From assembly GCA_029216955.1 (NCBI GenBank), contig JANAVB010010791.1:5282410-5346409 (forward strand): DNA of 64,000 bases. The letters are read 5' to 3'. The stretch is from Iris pallida (Eukaryota; Streptophyta; Magnoliopsida; Asparagales; Iridaceae). The notes beneath the pieces are model-generated. The model searched no databases. It saw nothing but the letters and a program-made list of their open reading frames with translations, and was not told the origin of the DNA. Position numbers and translations under genes: made by a program. Shown here one piece after another: positions 49,030 through 59,879 of the stretch. Position 1 is the first letter of the stretch. Every line of letters starts with the position of its first letter.

Positions 49030-49102
49030 GTTGGTTTTGATATTTTCGGCAGTTTTCGTATCGATTTTGGTATCGGTGTCGGACGATATTGCAAACTATG
49101 AA
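49030..49102. repeat. Fragment of the TATCGG-ended element
   Basis: GGTATCGGTGTCGGACGA followed by TATTGCAAACTA resembles the right end of the element at 24914-25386. It is caught between gypsy C and copia K. Confidence 0.5.
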
Positions 49103-49107
49103 GTACT

Positions 49108-50096
49108 TGTTGGGGTTAGTCCAATAATGACCTAGTCCCATAATTCCATTTTGGAATTAATCCCGTGTTCGTGTATTTCCTATTTGATTCTTCATTTATT
49201 GACATGTACACATATGGTGTGTTAGCTCAAGTGGTAACTGTGGAGGAGGGTTTTACTAGTGGGCTAGGTTCAAAACTCACAATCAACATTTTTATCACCG
49301 TTATGTGGAGGAATCCCTTCAGAGCTAGCGGCCAATCTCAGACTTGAGTACAGGGACGCAAAGTGGCGTTTTGATGGTGCATGTTTGCGTCGTATGCGGT
49401 TAGCTGCGGGTTGCTCGCGAGCGATTAGCTGCGGGTTGCTCGCGAGCGATTAGCTGAGCATTGGCCTCGCGGGCTGCTTCGCGTAGCTACCTATTTATAT
49501 AACATATTGTATGGCAGGTCCGCTGTCCGCCTTGCAGGTGTTACATGGTAGCTCCGCTCATAGACTCGCGATAGGTTGTTCAATTCGTAAATGCTCTTAT
49601 TTTGTTGCCACCATTTAAGGAGGTGGTTCAGTTTTGTAATTGACCAAGTAGTGGTTGCTCTCCTATATATAGAAAGCACCAGCTCTTGGTAGTTTCAGAC
49701 CCCGAAAAGTCTTTCAAGAAGAGAAATCTCTCCATACTAACTTCTTTATGCATTAGCGTCAACCGTTTGTTCCGAGTGCAATTGGTTCAGTGCTTGAGTG
49801 CGCTTTGTCCGACGAAGGAGGTGATAAGGACCGTTCCAGAAGTTCGACTGTAAAGTCAGTACAATCGGAATTTGTTGGTTCCTAGGAATGAATCGACGGA
49901 TCACGGTCGAATCTCGCTTTGAGTAACGGTGGTTCTAAACACCCTAGCACGCTAAATTCTAATTATTTTAGCAATCTCCATTAGCAGTTTTTACTCAATT
50001 GTTTCTATAGCAGTTCATACTGCTTGTTTGCAGATCATAATGCTTTTCTTAGTAACAAACTTTTTGTTGTCCTTGGGACTTGTACAATCCTCAACA
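49108..50096 (+). repeat. 5' LTR of copia K
   Basis: Begins TGTTGGGGTTAGTCC and ends CAACA. It holds a 26-bp unit repeated about 2.3 times at 49397-49455 (GCGATTAGCTGCGGGTTGCT with CGCGA) and a TATATATAG box at 49664-49672. Confidence 0.75.
49212..49345 (+). mobile_element. Possible tRNA-derived SINE inside the copia K LTR
   Basis: A box A-like TTAGCTCAAGTGG (49222-49234) and box B-like GGTTCAAAACT (49267-49277) have normal polymerase III spacing. No A tail or target duplication was found, so it may be part of the LTR. Confidence 0.35.
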
Positions 50097-52789
50097 TCAA
50101 TCTCAAAGCAAGATTCTTGTCATTCACGAAGTTTACGAGAATCTCAATTATTTATCATGTCAACTTGATAGAAGTCCATACAAGTCTCCTAAACACAAGC
50201 TTCACACAAGTTGGAGAAGTTCGACGATGAACAGTACAACTACTTGAAGAGACAAATCGGTCTCAACCTCCAACTCCTAAATGTGGTATACGTTCTGACA
50301 GAATCAGAACCTAAAAACCCAGAGATTGGCAATGTTCAAGCAATCGATGGCTTGATGCTGTGATCACCACACAACAATAGTGGAAGAGAGAGAACAATCT
50401 CTTCAAGTTGCTCATCCTCAACTTTTTGGAGGACAACTTAGCTGAATCCTACAGCAATAAGAAGAAGGCTAGAGACATATGGGAGTCTCTAGAGTAGTAG
50501 AAGGACGATGAAAACATGTCTAACATATATCTCGTCAACAAATTCATGGCAATGGAATTTTAAGACGAAAAGACTGTTGTCCCAGGTTGAGGAACTTATG
50601 AATCTTTAACGGAAACTGGAGAAAGAAGATATGCCTCTAGTTGACAAGTTCACGGTGGGAGTTGCTCTCTAAACTCCCTACAAATTGGGATTGCTTCACT
50701 ACTGACATGTACCGCAAGAAGACTAAAGTGAAGCTGGAAGATCTAGCTTGGATTCTAAGTATCAATGAATTAACTGCTTCTAGTTACTCTCTTGAGTTAT
50801 GACACCATAGGCTAGAACATGTCTACCATAAAAGAGAGAACAAAAGTCTAGCTTGGATTTTATCTCCAAATGTCGGGGTAAGGAGGTAGAGAAATGTGAA
50901 ATATGTGCTTAAACAAAAAATGTAATAAAATTGTTTAAGCGGGTGAACCGAAGCATAGATCTTCTAGAGTTGGTAACTCCGACATATGTGACTTCAAACA
51001 CTTCACCACGAAGGTTGTAATAATATCTCCTCACCTTCATCGATGACTACTCGATCGAAGTACATGTTCGTTTACCTTCTCAAGTCGAAAGATGAAACAC
51101 TCGAGAAGTTCATAGACATAAAGGTAGAAACAGAATGATAAATGAGCCAACAACTCAAGAGACTCGGGAGTGATCGCGATGGAGAATATGGTTCACATGA
51201 ATTCGTATTGTTCAGTAAATAACATAGGATTGTGAACGAGAATACTGCTCCTTAGTTCCCGCAATCAAAACATTGTTCTGTAAAGAACATGGGATAATGA
51301 ACGAGAATATTGTCCTTACTTCCCACAAACAAAGGAGTTGTTGAAAGGAAGAACCATAAAGTGACAGAAATAATAAACTATATTTTGTTAACGACGGGAC
51401 TTCCTAACTTCTTCTAGGGATAAGCTGCTCTGATAGCTACTTTTATACTCAACAGTGTCATTCGTACAATCAAAAGTAACCATTCATGAACTCTGGTTCA
51501 AGGTATGATCCAACTTGAATGTTATTCGAGTGTAAGGGTGTCTAGCATATCTTAAGTTTTTGAATATCAAGATTCGGAAGTTGGGAACAAGGACCACTAA
51601 GACGATATTCTGGGACTACGCTAAGAAGAGTGACGCTCAAAGATCCCTTGATCTTGAAACCTAGCATATCATCGAGTATTGAGATGCTAATTCTTCAAGG
51701 ATTAGTTTGCCAAAAACAAAAGTGCGACTCTTGTAGAATTATCGGAGAATATAGCAAATGACAAGGAAGACAGTGCTCCTAATCCAACTAAAAATTCCAA
51801 AGGGACTGATAACTCGGAGAAAATGATTTCACTAGAGAATGCCATCGCGAAAGCAGAACTCGTTGAGCCACTAGCAAATGAATAAAGAAGCTGAAAGAAT
51901 TCGAAGATAACTTTGTCACCTATCACATAAAGGCAGATCTACTTACATTTGATAAGGCGATGAAGATTAGAGATGTTGTTTTCTAGAAGGAAGCAATCAA
52001 TGATAAGATCGACTTCATAACATCCAATAACTCACTCGGGTATTGGTCAATCTATCTGAAAGAGAAAAACCCATTAGATGAAAATAGATCTTCCAAGGAA
52101 AAAAATTGGAGCCGATGGAACTGTGTACAATTTCAAGGCCAGGATAGTGGTAAAAGGGATTTCTCAAAAACAAGGATAGGCTACTTTGATATGTATGCTC
52201 CAATCTCTGATAAGAGAGGTGTGATCGTTTCTCTCTATAGATATTATGCTAATCCTTTGCACATATTTATATAGTGTCTTGGGGATCAAGAAGTTCTACT
52301 CCAAATTCGGGATAGAACATTTGGGAGATATTAACGTTATCCTTGGGATAAAAATCATTTATACGAAAGTTGGGATTGCTCTGTCATAAGTCCATTATAT
52401 CGGGAGCACACGGAATGGATATCAGGATCTTCAAGGGATCGATACTCCATATAGGTGTGACAAAAAAGGTGAAGTTATACTCAGAAAAAACTGTCAAACA
52501 GATGGACTATTCAAGCATCATTGGAAATCTCATGTATGCAATGAGCCATACTAGATCTGACATAGCTTTCATTGTAGGGATCTTGAGTCGATTCGCTAGC
52601 AATCTGGGTGCAGAACACCGAAAAATTGTGAAGAAAGTAATGAGATATCTGAAGAAGACTCGGAAGTTTGATTTGTTCTATAATGGCTATCCGACTATGA
52701 TGGAAGGTGCAGTAATGCAAGTTGGAGATCAGAAAAGAGGAGCAAAAGGTTCACAGATCGTTTATCTTCTTTATGAGCGGAGCTGCTAG
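50097..52789 (+). pseudogene. Copia K gag-pol remnants
   Basis: In order: gag near 50205-50340 and 50560-50780, integrase pieces near 51170-51480 (SHEFVLF, VVERKNHKVTEIIN), RT start near 51890-52200 (YWSIYLKEKNP, FDMYAPISD), and the end of RT plus RNase H at 52467-52760 (YSSIIGNLMYAMSHTRSDIA, LGAEHRKIVKKVMRYLKKT). Stops are frequent in every frame. RNase H runs directly into the middle of the 3' LTR, so the end of RNase H, the purine tract and most of the LTR were deleted. Confidence 0.75.
50102..50116 (+). other. LTR-complementary primer-site region of copia K
   Basis: CTCAAAGCAAGATTC is complementary to GAATCTCGCTTTGAG in the LTR (49909-49923) at 14 of 15 positions. Confidence 0.6.
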
Positions 52790-52917
52790 ATCTTCCATTA
52801 GTGGTTTTTACTGCTCATTATTTCCATAGCATTTCACACGGCTTGTTAACGGATCATTTTGCTTTCTTTAGTAACCACTTTCTGGTTTAGTCCTTCATAC
52901 TTGTACGATCACCAACA
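52790..52917 (+). repeat. 3' LTR fragment of copia K
   Basis: Similar to the last ~130 bp of the 5' LTR (49968-50096), from ATCTTCCATTAG to CACCAACA. Confidence 0.75.
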
Positions 52918-53257
52918 ATAATACATCCTATTAAATCCTGCCACTGCACCATTCATGATTGTTATGAGGGTCAAGGGAGGTTCTACTCGACGGCTGGAAA
53001 GGGCTCCAGCCCACCCTAAAAAATAATTTATAGCCCACCCAAAAAAAACTTTTTTCTCATATGCTTTTTTTCTCATATAAGTCAGCTTATATCTCAGCCC
53101 ACCCCAAGCTCGTCCCAGTCCACCCAACTCGAATTTCTGGTTTGGCCCTTGATGAGTTGGCGATTATATGTTCATATTACCCAACGTGCCCATGCACTTG
53201 GACTCTCCAATATATGTGTTGGAAACTAGATTCACGCGACGCCAAGTATGTTTTTTG
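52918..53257. other. Intron 1, no gene recognised
   Basis: Includes a segment with repeated CAGCCCACCC wording (53010-53125), possibly a transposon end. No coding region is seen. Confidence 0.4.
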
Positions 53258-53575
53258 CAATGTTCTAAACGGCGGTAGGCGGGGTGCGCAGCGGAGAGAG
53301 TCCGCCTAGGCATCGTCTAGGCGCTGCCTAGGTGGTTGATACATTTTGGACTTTTTTTTTTTACTATTTTACCACTGTTTTTGTGTAATATGCAAATTTT
53401 AAGGGTGTTCCATGCATAACTAAGTTGTAGAACGAAGATTTATGAAGTTTTAGTTTTGTAAAAGTGAACCATAGGCCTATAATACTTGAAAAATCTTTTG
53501 GCTAAAACATGTTGTTAGGTATTGTTCCGCCTAGGAGTCCGTCTATGCTGCCTCACCTCTGCCTTGACGGAGGGT
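53258..53575. repeat. Dispersed GGCGG/TAGGCG repeat, copy 2
   Basis: TTCTAAACGGCGGTAGGCGG, an AT-rich middle with AAGTTGTAGAACGAAGATTT, then CCGCCTAGGAGTCCG. The order is the same as at 30156-30530. Confidence 0.6.
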
Positions 53576-53742
53576 ATTTACTTGAAAATATTTAATAGTT
53601 GAGGGTAGTGTGGTATGATATTAAAATTTATGGTATTAAATTAACAAACTTGAATAGTTGAGGGTATCAACTTGAAATTAAGCCATTTAATAACAAAACA
53701 GTTGATGATGATGGGAAAGGGGGTTATACGCAGGTAACATAC

Positions 53743-54029
53743 CCAAACTTGAAGAGGCGGAGGACGACGAGGGCGTCGAGGCCGCAGTTGTGGAGGATCT
53801 CGTCCTCCGTGGTGCGGAAGGCACGGTAGATCCAGTAGAAGGAGGGGCGGAGTCTGGCGAGGGAGAAGGCCCGGTCGAGGGGGAGGCCGTCGTCGCGGGC
53901 AGCGATGCGGCGGGAGAGGTAGACGGGGGCGTTGCAGGGCTGCTTCTTGAGGACGGAGAAGAGGGACAGAACCACCAGCGCCAGCCCGATGTTCATCCCC
54001 GCCGACGCCAACAGGCTCTCCGCATTCAT
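53743..54029 (-). CDS. OSCA: OSCA/CSC1-like channel gene, exon 1 (start codon)
   Basis: The product is a plasma-membrane hyperosmolality- or stretch-gated cation channel of the OSCA/CSC1 family. This exon encodes residues 1-95 plus two bases of a Gly codon. MNAESLLASAGMNIGLAL opens the first helix (about residues 10-28), then FSVLKKQPCNAPVYLSRR and IYRAFRTTEDEILHNCGLDA, matching the family's LRKQPxNxxVY and (T/S)EDEIL..GLDA motifs. The start is the first in-frame ATG, at 54029. The donor is GTATGTTACC below 53743, and phase 2 matches exon 2. The exon is GC-rich compared with exons 2-4. Wording is nearest the RXW8/OSCA2 group, but the ortholog is not certain. Confidence 0.92.
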
Positions 54030-54430
54030 ATTATATTGTGTATATATATATATATACACTTAGCTGTCGGTCGATCGATCGATCGTAGGTGATAAGGAAG
54101 AACGAACGCTATGGAGGAGGAGAAAGAAGAAGAAGGAGCGATGGAGAAAGAAAGTGTCAGTAGGGTGGGAGCGGAGTTCGGCTCTCGAACGGTTTCGGAC
54201 ACCTGCGGTGACACGTGGCATGCTGCATGCAAAGAGGGAGGGGGGAGGCGAGAATTTGTTCGTGTGTGTGACCTCAGGGCTGTTTGTATCCAGTTTTTGT
54301 ATTTCTACTATAATCCATTTCCTATTCCTTCTTCACAAGAAAATAACGAGGAAAAAAAAAAAAAGAAATTCAACATTTTTATACTCATTCTTAGTTAGGT
54401 TAAAAATATATAGTCAAAAAAATAATTTTA
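54030..54430 (-). promoter_or_regulatory. 5' UTR and proximal promoter of the OSCA-like gene
   Basis: Directly upstream of the ATG is a TA palindrome (54041-54058), then a CT-rich tract (54105-54150 on the minus strand) typical of plant leaders. No convincing TATA box was identified. Confidence 0.4.
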
Positions 54431-54432
54431 GT

Positions 54433-54648
54433 TATTTATATTTACTTTCCCAATTGCCAATCAAAATAGAATTAACTCCATCTTAAAATTTAAAATTTTA
54501 TTAGTAACACCCCTCATCTAGTGTTAAATAATGGAGTATAACTACAAATTATACTTGCTGATTATATAAAATTGTGGATATTACTAATTAGATTAAAAAT
54601 GGGGATAACTCTATTTCGATTAGCAATTGGGAGAATAAATACAAATAA
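54433..54648. mobile_element. MITE-like foldback upstream of the OSCA-like gene
   Basis: Arms of about 50 bp (54433-54482 and 54599-54648) are inverted copies with about 85% identity, starting TTATTTATATTTACTTTCCC. The loop is AT-rich. The full element may be longer. Confidence 0.6.
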
Positions 54649-55397
54649 CTCATTAATTTTTGTTCATTCTCATGTTTGGTTCACACAGGTATACAAATCA
54701 TAATTTGTTTAGTCTCCATAAATACCCTTTCATTAATTTTATGATGCAACTATTACCTAAATTCACACGTTTGGGATAATAGTTGGAATTTTGAAAGTAA
54801 AGACGTCCAATAAAATAAAACAACATTCCTAGGAAAGCCAAATTATTCCCAAGGGGGGTTTGAGAATAGCTTTTCCACATCAATGGAAATATGAAGACCC
54901 TCATATTCTCCCTCATTCTCAATTCTAGACACCCAAACATAGATAAGGATTTCAAAACTTATTTCCAAGTCTCCAAAACTTGAATCAAACACATGCTCAT
55001 GAGTTATGGAAAGGAAGCACTTATTCAGTGGGCCGGGCTCACTACATGACAATAATGAATCTCAATTTTATATCCAAAAATGCTTCTCGGACCAAGGGGA
55101 TCGAGCTGTTTTTCACCAAGAGTGTAATGACATACCACTTTTTTCTCTTTCGATGTTACTATTTTCTGGTGTATCATGGCATTATTCATGAAAGCAAATC
55201 TATTGTCCCCAAAACGGAGTCTTAATTATGTTCCTCTCCATGCTCGCAACATTTGGTATCAATAATTATTTAGTTCTTTAAATAAATAAAAAATATGTCT
55301 TACATGCAGGTCCGAACTTGATATGAGGTCCATGAGGCGGCTGCCTCAGGCCTAAAATTTTAAAGGGCATCAAAATTTTAATATAGTATTTAATGTA
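54649..55397. other. Upstream intergenic sequence, no gene recognised
   Basis: AT-rich. A piece at 55310-55390 (GAGGCGGCTGCCTCAGGCC) resembles hAT-MITE ends. Nothing else is recognised. Confidence 0.4.
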
Positions 55398-55778
55398 CAC
55401 TACAAGAAAAAGACCCTATAATAACGTTGATAAGAGTTTATTACAACGGTTCGTTTATAAACGTTACAGAATTTTTGCAACATCACATAATATGACGGGT
55501 ACGAAGAATTTTTGGCCTGTTATAACGATTTATAGCATTAAGCGTTATATATTGTTCACACATATGTAACGCTATTACACGCAAACGTTATAAGAAGTGA
55601 TAAAAATTTTGGAAAGTCCGCTCGAACGCCCGCTCGAACCCGACCCCAAATCAAAACCCTCGGTCCCTTCTTTTCCTCTCTCTCTCTCTCTCTCTCTCTC
55701 CCATTTTTCTTCTCCTCTACTCCTCTCCTCTTTCCCTCCTCATTTTCTTCACTTCCAGTGACTCTTCCTCTCTCCCAC
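55398..55778 (+). mobile_element. CACTA G: 5' terminus only
   Basis: Begins CACTACAAGAAAAAGACC, the classic En/Spm terminal inverted repeat. Short subterminal motifs follow in both orientations (ATAACG, AACGTTA, GTAACG). A (CT)n tract lies at 55677-55700. The rest is absent or displaced by CACTA F. Confidence 0.75.
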
Positions 55779-55795
55779 CACTACCAAAATATGTC

Positions 55796-56068
55796 AAATT
55801 AGCGACGAAATTAGCGACGCCAGTTAAAAACGTCGCTATGTTTCGTGTCTTTAGCGACGTATCTAAATGACATCGCTGAACGTCACTATCAGCGACGTTT
55901 AGCGACTGTAATTATAGTTTGAAAAGAACAAGTCACTATGTAGTCTCAAAACGTCGCTGATGTATTTTATTCAGCGACGTTTGGTGACATTTAATCATTT
56001 CCATCGCAATCCTATTACTGAACAGCGACGTCTAGCGACGTCTCACTTAGACGTCGCTAAAAACTTTC
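55796..56068. repeat. Left subterminal repeats of CACTA F
   Basis: At least ten copies of AGCGACGT or its complement in both orientations. They are the presumed binding sites of the TNPA-like protein. Confidence 0.85.
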
Positions 56069-56210
56069 ATTTAGGGTTCCGGGAACCCGATCGATTTTAT
56101 TTTATTTTCCAAATTTTCATTCTCCCGCCGAGCGCTCGTTTCTCTCCCCCGCCCCCTCTTGTCTCCGGCGACTGCTCCCCCCCGACGAGCTCCTCACTCT
56201 CGTCTCCGGC

Positions 56211-56434
56211 GAGGCCTCCCCCCGACGACCCCTCCCTCCGGCGTTGCCTCCCCCCGACGACCGCTCCCTCTCGATTCTCTCCCCCTCCCTCCGGCGTTGC
56301 CTCCCTCCCTCTCGTCTCTGATGAGGCCTCCCCCCGACGACCCCTCCCTCCGGCGTTGCCTCCCCCCGACGATCGCTCCCTCTCGTTTCTCTCTCCCTCC
56401 CTCCAACGTTGCCTCCCTCCCTCTCGTCTCCGGC
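56211..56434. repeat. 112-bp GC-rich tandem duplication
   Basis: Two consecutive copies starting GAGGCCTCCCCCCGACGA at 56211 and (as GAGGCCTC) at 56323, within a longer CTCC/CGACG-rich leader. Open frames run on both strands and are products of composition. Confidence 0.8.
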
Positions 56435-57360
56435 GACCGCTCCCCCCTGGTGACCTCGTCGTCGCTCCTCCACCGTCGACCCCCTCGTCCCCTCCTCCGC
56501 TCCGGCGACCCCTACCCGACCCCGTCCAAGTATACACACACACACACTTTTGCACCACTGTTAAATCTGAGATCACAATCTCTGTTTCAGTCCACTTGGA
56601 CATATGAACTCAGTCCCCTCTTCCTATACACATATAACATTTGTATGTAATGAATGATATATGTGTAATGTCATGCATGTTGGTAAGCACATATGAATGC
56701 AATATGCATATATGTATGCAAATGGGAATACATGGTTATATGCAAGTTATAAATGCGATGTTTGGATAACATATGAAATGTAATGTATAGGTAAGCATTA
56801 ATGTAGGTAATGATATGTAATCATGTAATGCATATGTATAAAGAATAGAATGGGTGAATGTATTATGCATGTTTAGATAACATATGTGATAGACATATAT
56901 GTATGCATAAATGCCATGAACTAATAATCAAGTGTAATGCATATATGTTAAGAAATGAATGCATGAATGAATGTAGAAATGCAAGCATCTATGTAAATAT
57001 TCCTATGATTGAATGAATGCAAGTTCAAATATATGAATGTAATGTAAGCATGTATATATGCAATATGTGTTCTCTATGACTTGTGATGGTGTGTGTTTGA
57101 TAGCCTAGGCTTGGTTAGGCCTAGTGAGACTTGACTGGACTAGGATTGACCAAGTTGACTAGTGTAATTGACCAAGGTTTGACTTTGACCTATGTGACCT
57201 AGAAATTATGTAGATTGCATTGTATCTTTCAATTCTATGATAGTTCTCTCATTTATTTGTCAATTACTGTATTTCAGTTCTAGTTAGTTTTATATGATTC
57301 TCTGATAGTTCTCTCATTCATTTTCAACCGCTACCCCCTGTGAATATTCGATTTTACCAG

Positions 57361-57594
57361 ATGGCACCCATGACCCGAGCAGCGGTACGTCGTTTGAGGG
57401 AAACACAGATTGCTGAGGTGGCTCGTCCTACTGTTAAGGAGGAAGTGGCACCGGTAGCTAGTGAGACCGGGAGTTCCATTCATTCAGCACCTGCAGTAGA
57501 ATGGCGCTTTCCTGCCGTCGATCCCACTTATCAGAAAATGTTGCGTGATGGTATCATTGAGCATATGCGTGAGCTGCGTGGTCGTCATTAGTGT
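57361..57594 (+). CDS. Short unrecognised exon in CACTA F
   Basis: ATG follows a TTTTACCAG splice-acceptor-like sequence. The frame encodes about 77 residues (MAPMTRAAVRRLRETQIAEV to MRELRGRH) and ends in TAG. No domain was recognised. Its place before the transposase suggests a leader exon or a captured host exon. Confidence 0.35.
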
Positions 57595-57852
57595 AGTTTT
57601 ATGGATATATTTTTTGTTGGACTATTAGTACTTATTACCAGCTGTACTTGTTTTATGGAGATGAGTTTATGGACTTAATTATGGACTTATTACCAGTTGT
57701 ACTTATTTTATGGAGATTAATTATGGACTTATTACCACTTATTTTATGGAGATTAATTAGGCTAAGTCTTCTGTGTGGTCAATTCTGATACACTATGGTT
57801 ATATGGTCATGTCATGTGATACACTATTACCACTTGTTGTATCATGGTTACT

Positions 57853-58440
57853 TGGGATTCTATTTCAATGATTTTTCTCCAACCTCTTATAAAAAAGGTG
57901 GCTGTCGAGGTATAATTGTACTTGTAGAAGTACATGACGCCAACTGTCCAACATCGACCCTTTCGATCTATAAGAGTTACTTCACTCAGTTTGTCAAGAC
58001 AAGTAAACTTTTTAAATGTTGACGGTATATATACCGTCAATATTTGGTTTTGCCTTGTAGAAGTGTATGACGCCAACTGTCTAACATTGGCCTTTGGCCT
58101 GTGCTTGAGCAGTATGGACTTCCAGGTTAGGGTGTTAGTTTAGATTATGATATTAGTTTATGTTAGAAGGAATATGAGAGTTAGTAGATGTTAAAGTAGG
58201 ATATTAATTTATTAGTTAGGATTGATAGTTTGAGTTAGGATACTGCTCAAGCACAGGCCAAAGGGTCGATATTGGATATTAATTTAAAAAGTTTTACTTG
58301 TCTTGACAAACTGAGTGAAGTAACTCTTATAGACCCAAAGGGTCGATATTGGACAGTTGGTGTCGTGTACTCCTACAAGTACAATTATACCTCGCCAGAT
58401 ACCTTTTTACAAGAGATTGGGAAGAAATTGGGATGAGTAT
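57853..58440. repeat. Large imperfect foldback inside CACTA F
   Basis: The left arm (57853-58020) and right arm (58265-58440) are inverted copies sharing GAGGTATAATTGTACTTGTA and AAGAGTTACTTCACTCAG. An inner inverted pair (GCCTGTGCTTGAGCAGTA, 58096-58115 and 58240-58262) extends the stem. A perfect 22-bp palindrome lies at 58019-58040. The GACGCCAACTGTC segment of the left arm is also directly duplicated about 135 bp further on. Confidence 0.75.
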
Positions 58441-58786
58441 CAGAATCGGTATCGGTATCGAACTAATTCTGTTTAGTTTGTCTTACGATACAGATTTTTA
58501 CATCCAATCTGTAATAGATCGTTACTTCATTGATCGTACATGGATGTACCAGCGGATCTACCTCCTCGACCGTATGTAGTTAGTATCGACCGTATCGGAT
58601 TAGTATCGGTCTATCAGATACGACACTTTGACACAAGACAGTTGTTTTAGTTCCAACACAGTTATTTTTGTTTCTTCCTTCAAATTCTTTGTTTGTAATA
58701 TATGGAATATGCATGTATAAACTGACTTCTATCTAAATTGTGCACCCATATCTAAATTGCCTTAATATTCATTCACTGACTACAAT

Positions 58787-59878
58787 GTGCATGTATCTAT
58801 CTTACAGAATTATCCTCAATTGGATATGGATATGAATTACTACTTACGGAATCGTTCGTGGATATACAACCGTCATCCTGATGACATGTGTGGTACGCAT
58901 GATGAATTCATAGAGGGTGTACAGCAGTTCCTGCAGTTTGCCAAGACGTTCCCTCAGTACATGGACGGTACCAAAATTAAGTATCCGTGTGTGAGATGTC
59001 GCAACTTGAAATATCATCCAGAAGTGGAAGTCACGTATCATTTATACTCGAAGGATTTCACGCCGAATTACTATCAATGGAGTGCGCACGAAAAACTTGT
59101 GTCTTTAGCATCGGAGTATGAGCCTTATGTGGATGTCCACAACAACGCTGCTTATGACGATGGATTGGTGAACATGATTTTTGACGCGGCGGAGCCTAGT
59201 TTCGATCCGGACGATCATGATGCACCTGAGGAGGCACCGAACACCGATGTTGCACAGTTCATAGAGTTGCTGGAGAATGCAAGGACTCCATTATATCCTG
59301 GTTGTGAGGATCATTCACCATTGGAGGTGGTTACAAGATTGTTGAGCATCAAGTCCGATTTTAACATGTCGTAAGATTGCTACAACCGTCTTATGGAGTT
59401 GCTTATAGAATTATTGCCTGAGGGTGCTAAGTTGCCTAAAGACTTCTACCGGTCTAAGAGGATGGTGAGATCGCTCTGGATGGAATACGAAAAAATCGAT
59501 GTATGTCGCAACGGGTGCATGTTGTACTACAAAGACGATAAGAATGAAAACGCTTGCAGATTTTGTGGTGCCGATCGCTACAAGGGCAGTGGTAGAGGAA
59601 AGTCTGTCGGTACCAGGAAGCCTATCGATTCGATGCACTACTTGCCGTTGACGTCGCGGTTGCAGCGGTTGTTTATGGTGAAGGAAACTACAGAAAACAT
59701 GAGTTGGCATAAGCGGAAACAGACCGAAGGAGTGTTGGATCACCCATCTGATGGAGAAGCATGGAAGCACTTTGATCGAGAGTATCCAGATTTTGCTTCT
59801 GATTCGTGTAATATCAGATTGGATCACCCATCGGACAGTAGCTCTGCCCGCCACTATGCTACATGGCATATCTCCTAG
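58787..59878 (+). pseudogene. CACTA F TNP2/TNPD-like transposase, truncated
   Basis: The N-terminus of the CACTA transposase. The transposase-associated domain (RSWIYNRHPDDM, FLQFAKTFPQYMDG, YPCVRCRNLKYHPEVEV, HLYSKDFTPNYYQW) spans about 58845-59095, and the start of the main transposase region (NRLMELLIELLPEGAKLP, WHKRKQTEGVLDHPSDGEA, FDREYPDFASDSCNIRL) reaches about 59825. One in-frame TAA lies at 59372-59374. After SCNIRL the protein ends abruptly. The catalytic region, several hundred residues, is gone, and a second LDHPSD copy marks the deletion junction. The start is uncertain because a TATCTTACAG acceptor-like site precedes the exon at about 58806. Confidence 0.85.
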
Positions 59879-59879
59879 G

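Larger units (their letters stand above)
49108..52917 (+). mobile_element. Copia K: degenerate Ty1/copia element
   Basis: A 5' LTR (49108-50096), heavily mutated gag-pol remnants on the plus strand, and the last 128 bp of the 3' LTR. It belongs to the same family type as copia B and H by gag wording (KLEKFDDEQYNYLKRQ) and by the LTR-complementary primer-site region. Flanking 5-mers (GTACT, ATAAT) do not match. Confidence 0.8.

Noticed and set aside
49103..52922. Target-site duplication of copia K
   Set aside because: The 5-mers GTACT and ATAAT differ, so none is claimed. The 3' side may be rearranged.
54660..54960. Possible MITE with CATGTTTGG / CCAAACATA ends
   Set aside because: Similarity of the two ends is limited to about nine bases and no target duplication was found.
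55960..56650. Open frames of 110-215 codons on both strands
   Set aside because: They overlap on both strands in a GC-rich tandem repeat and have no domain. They result from CTCC/CGACG composition.
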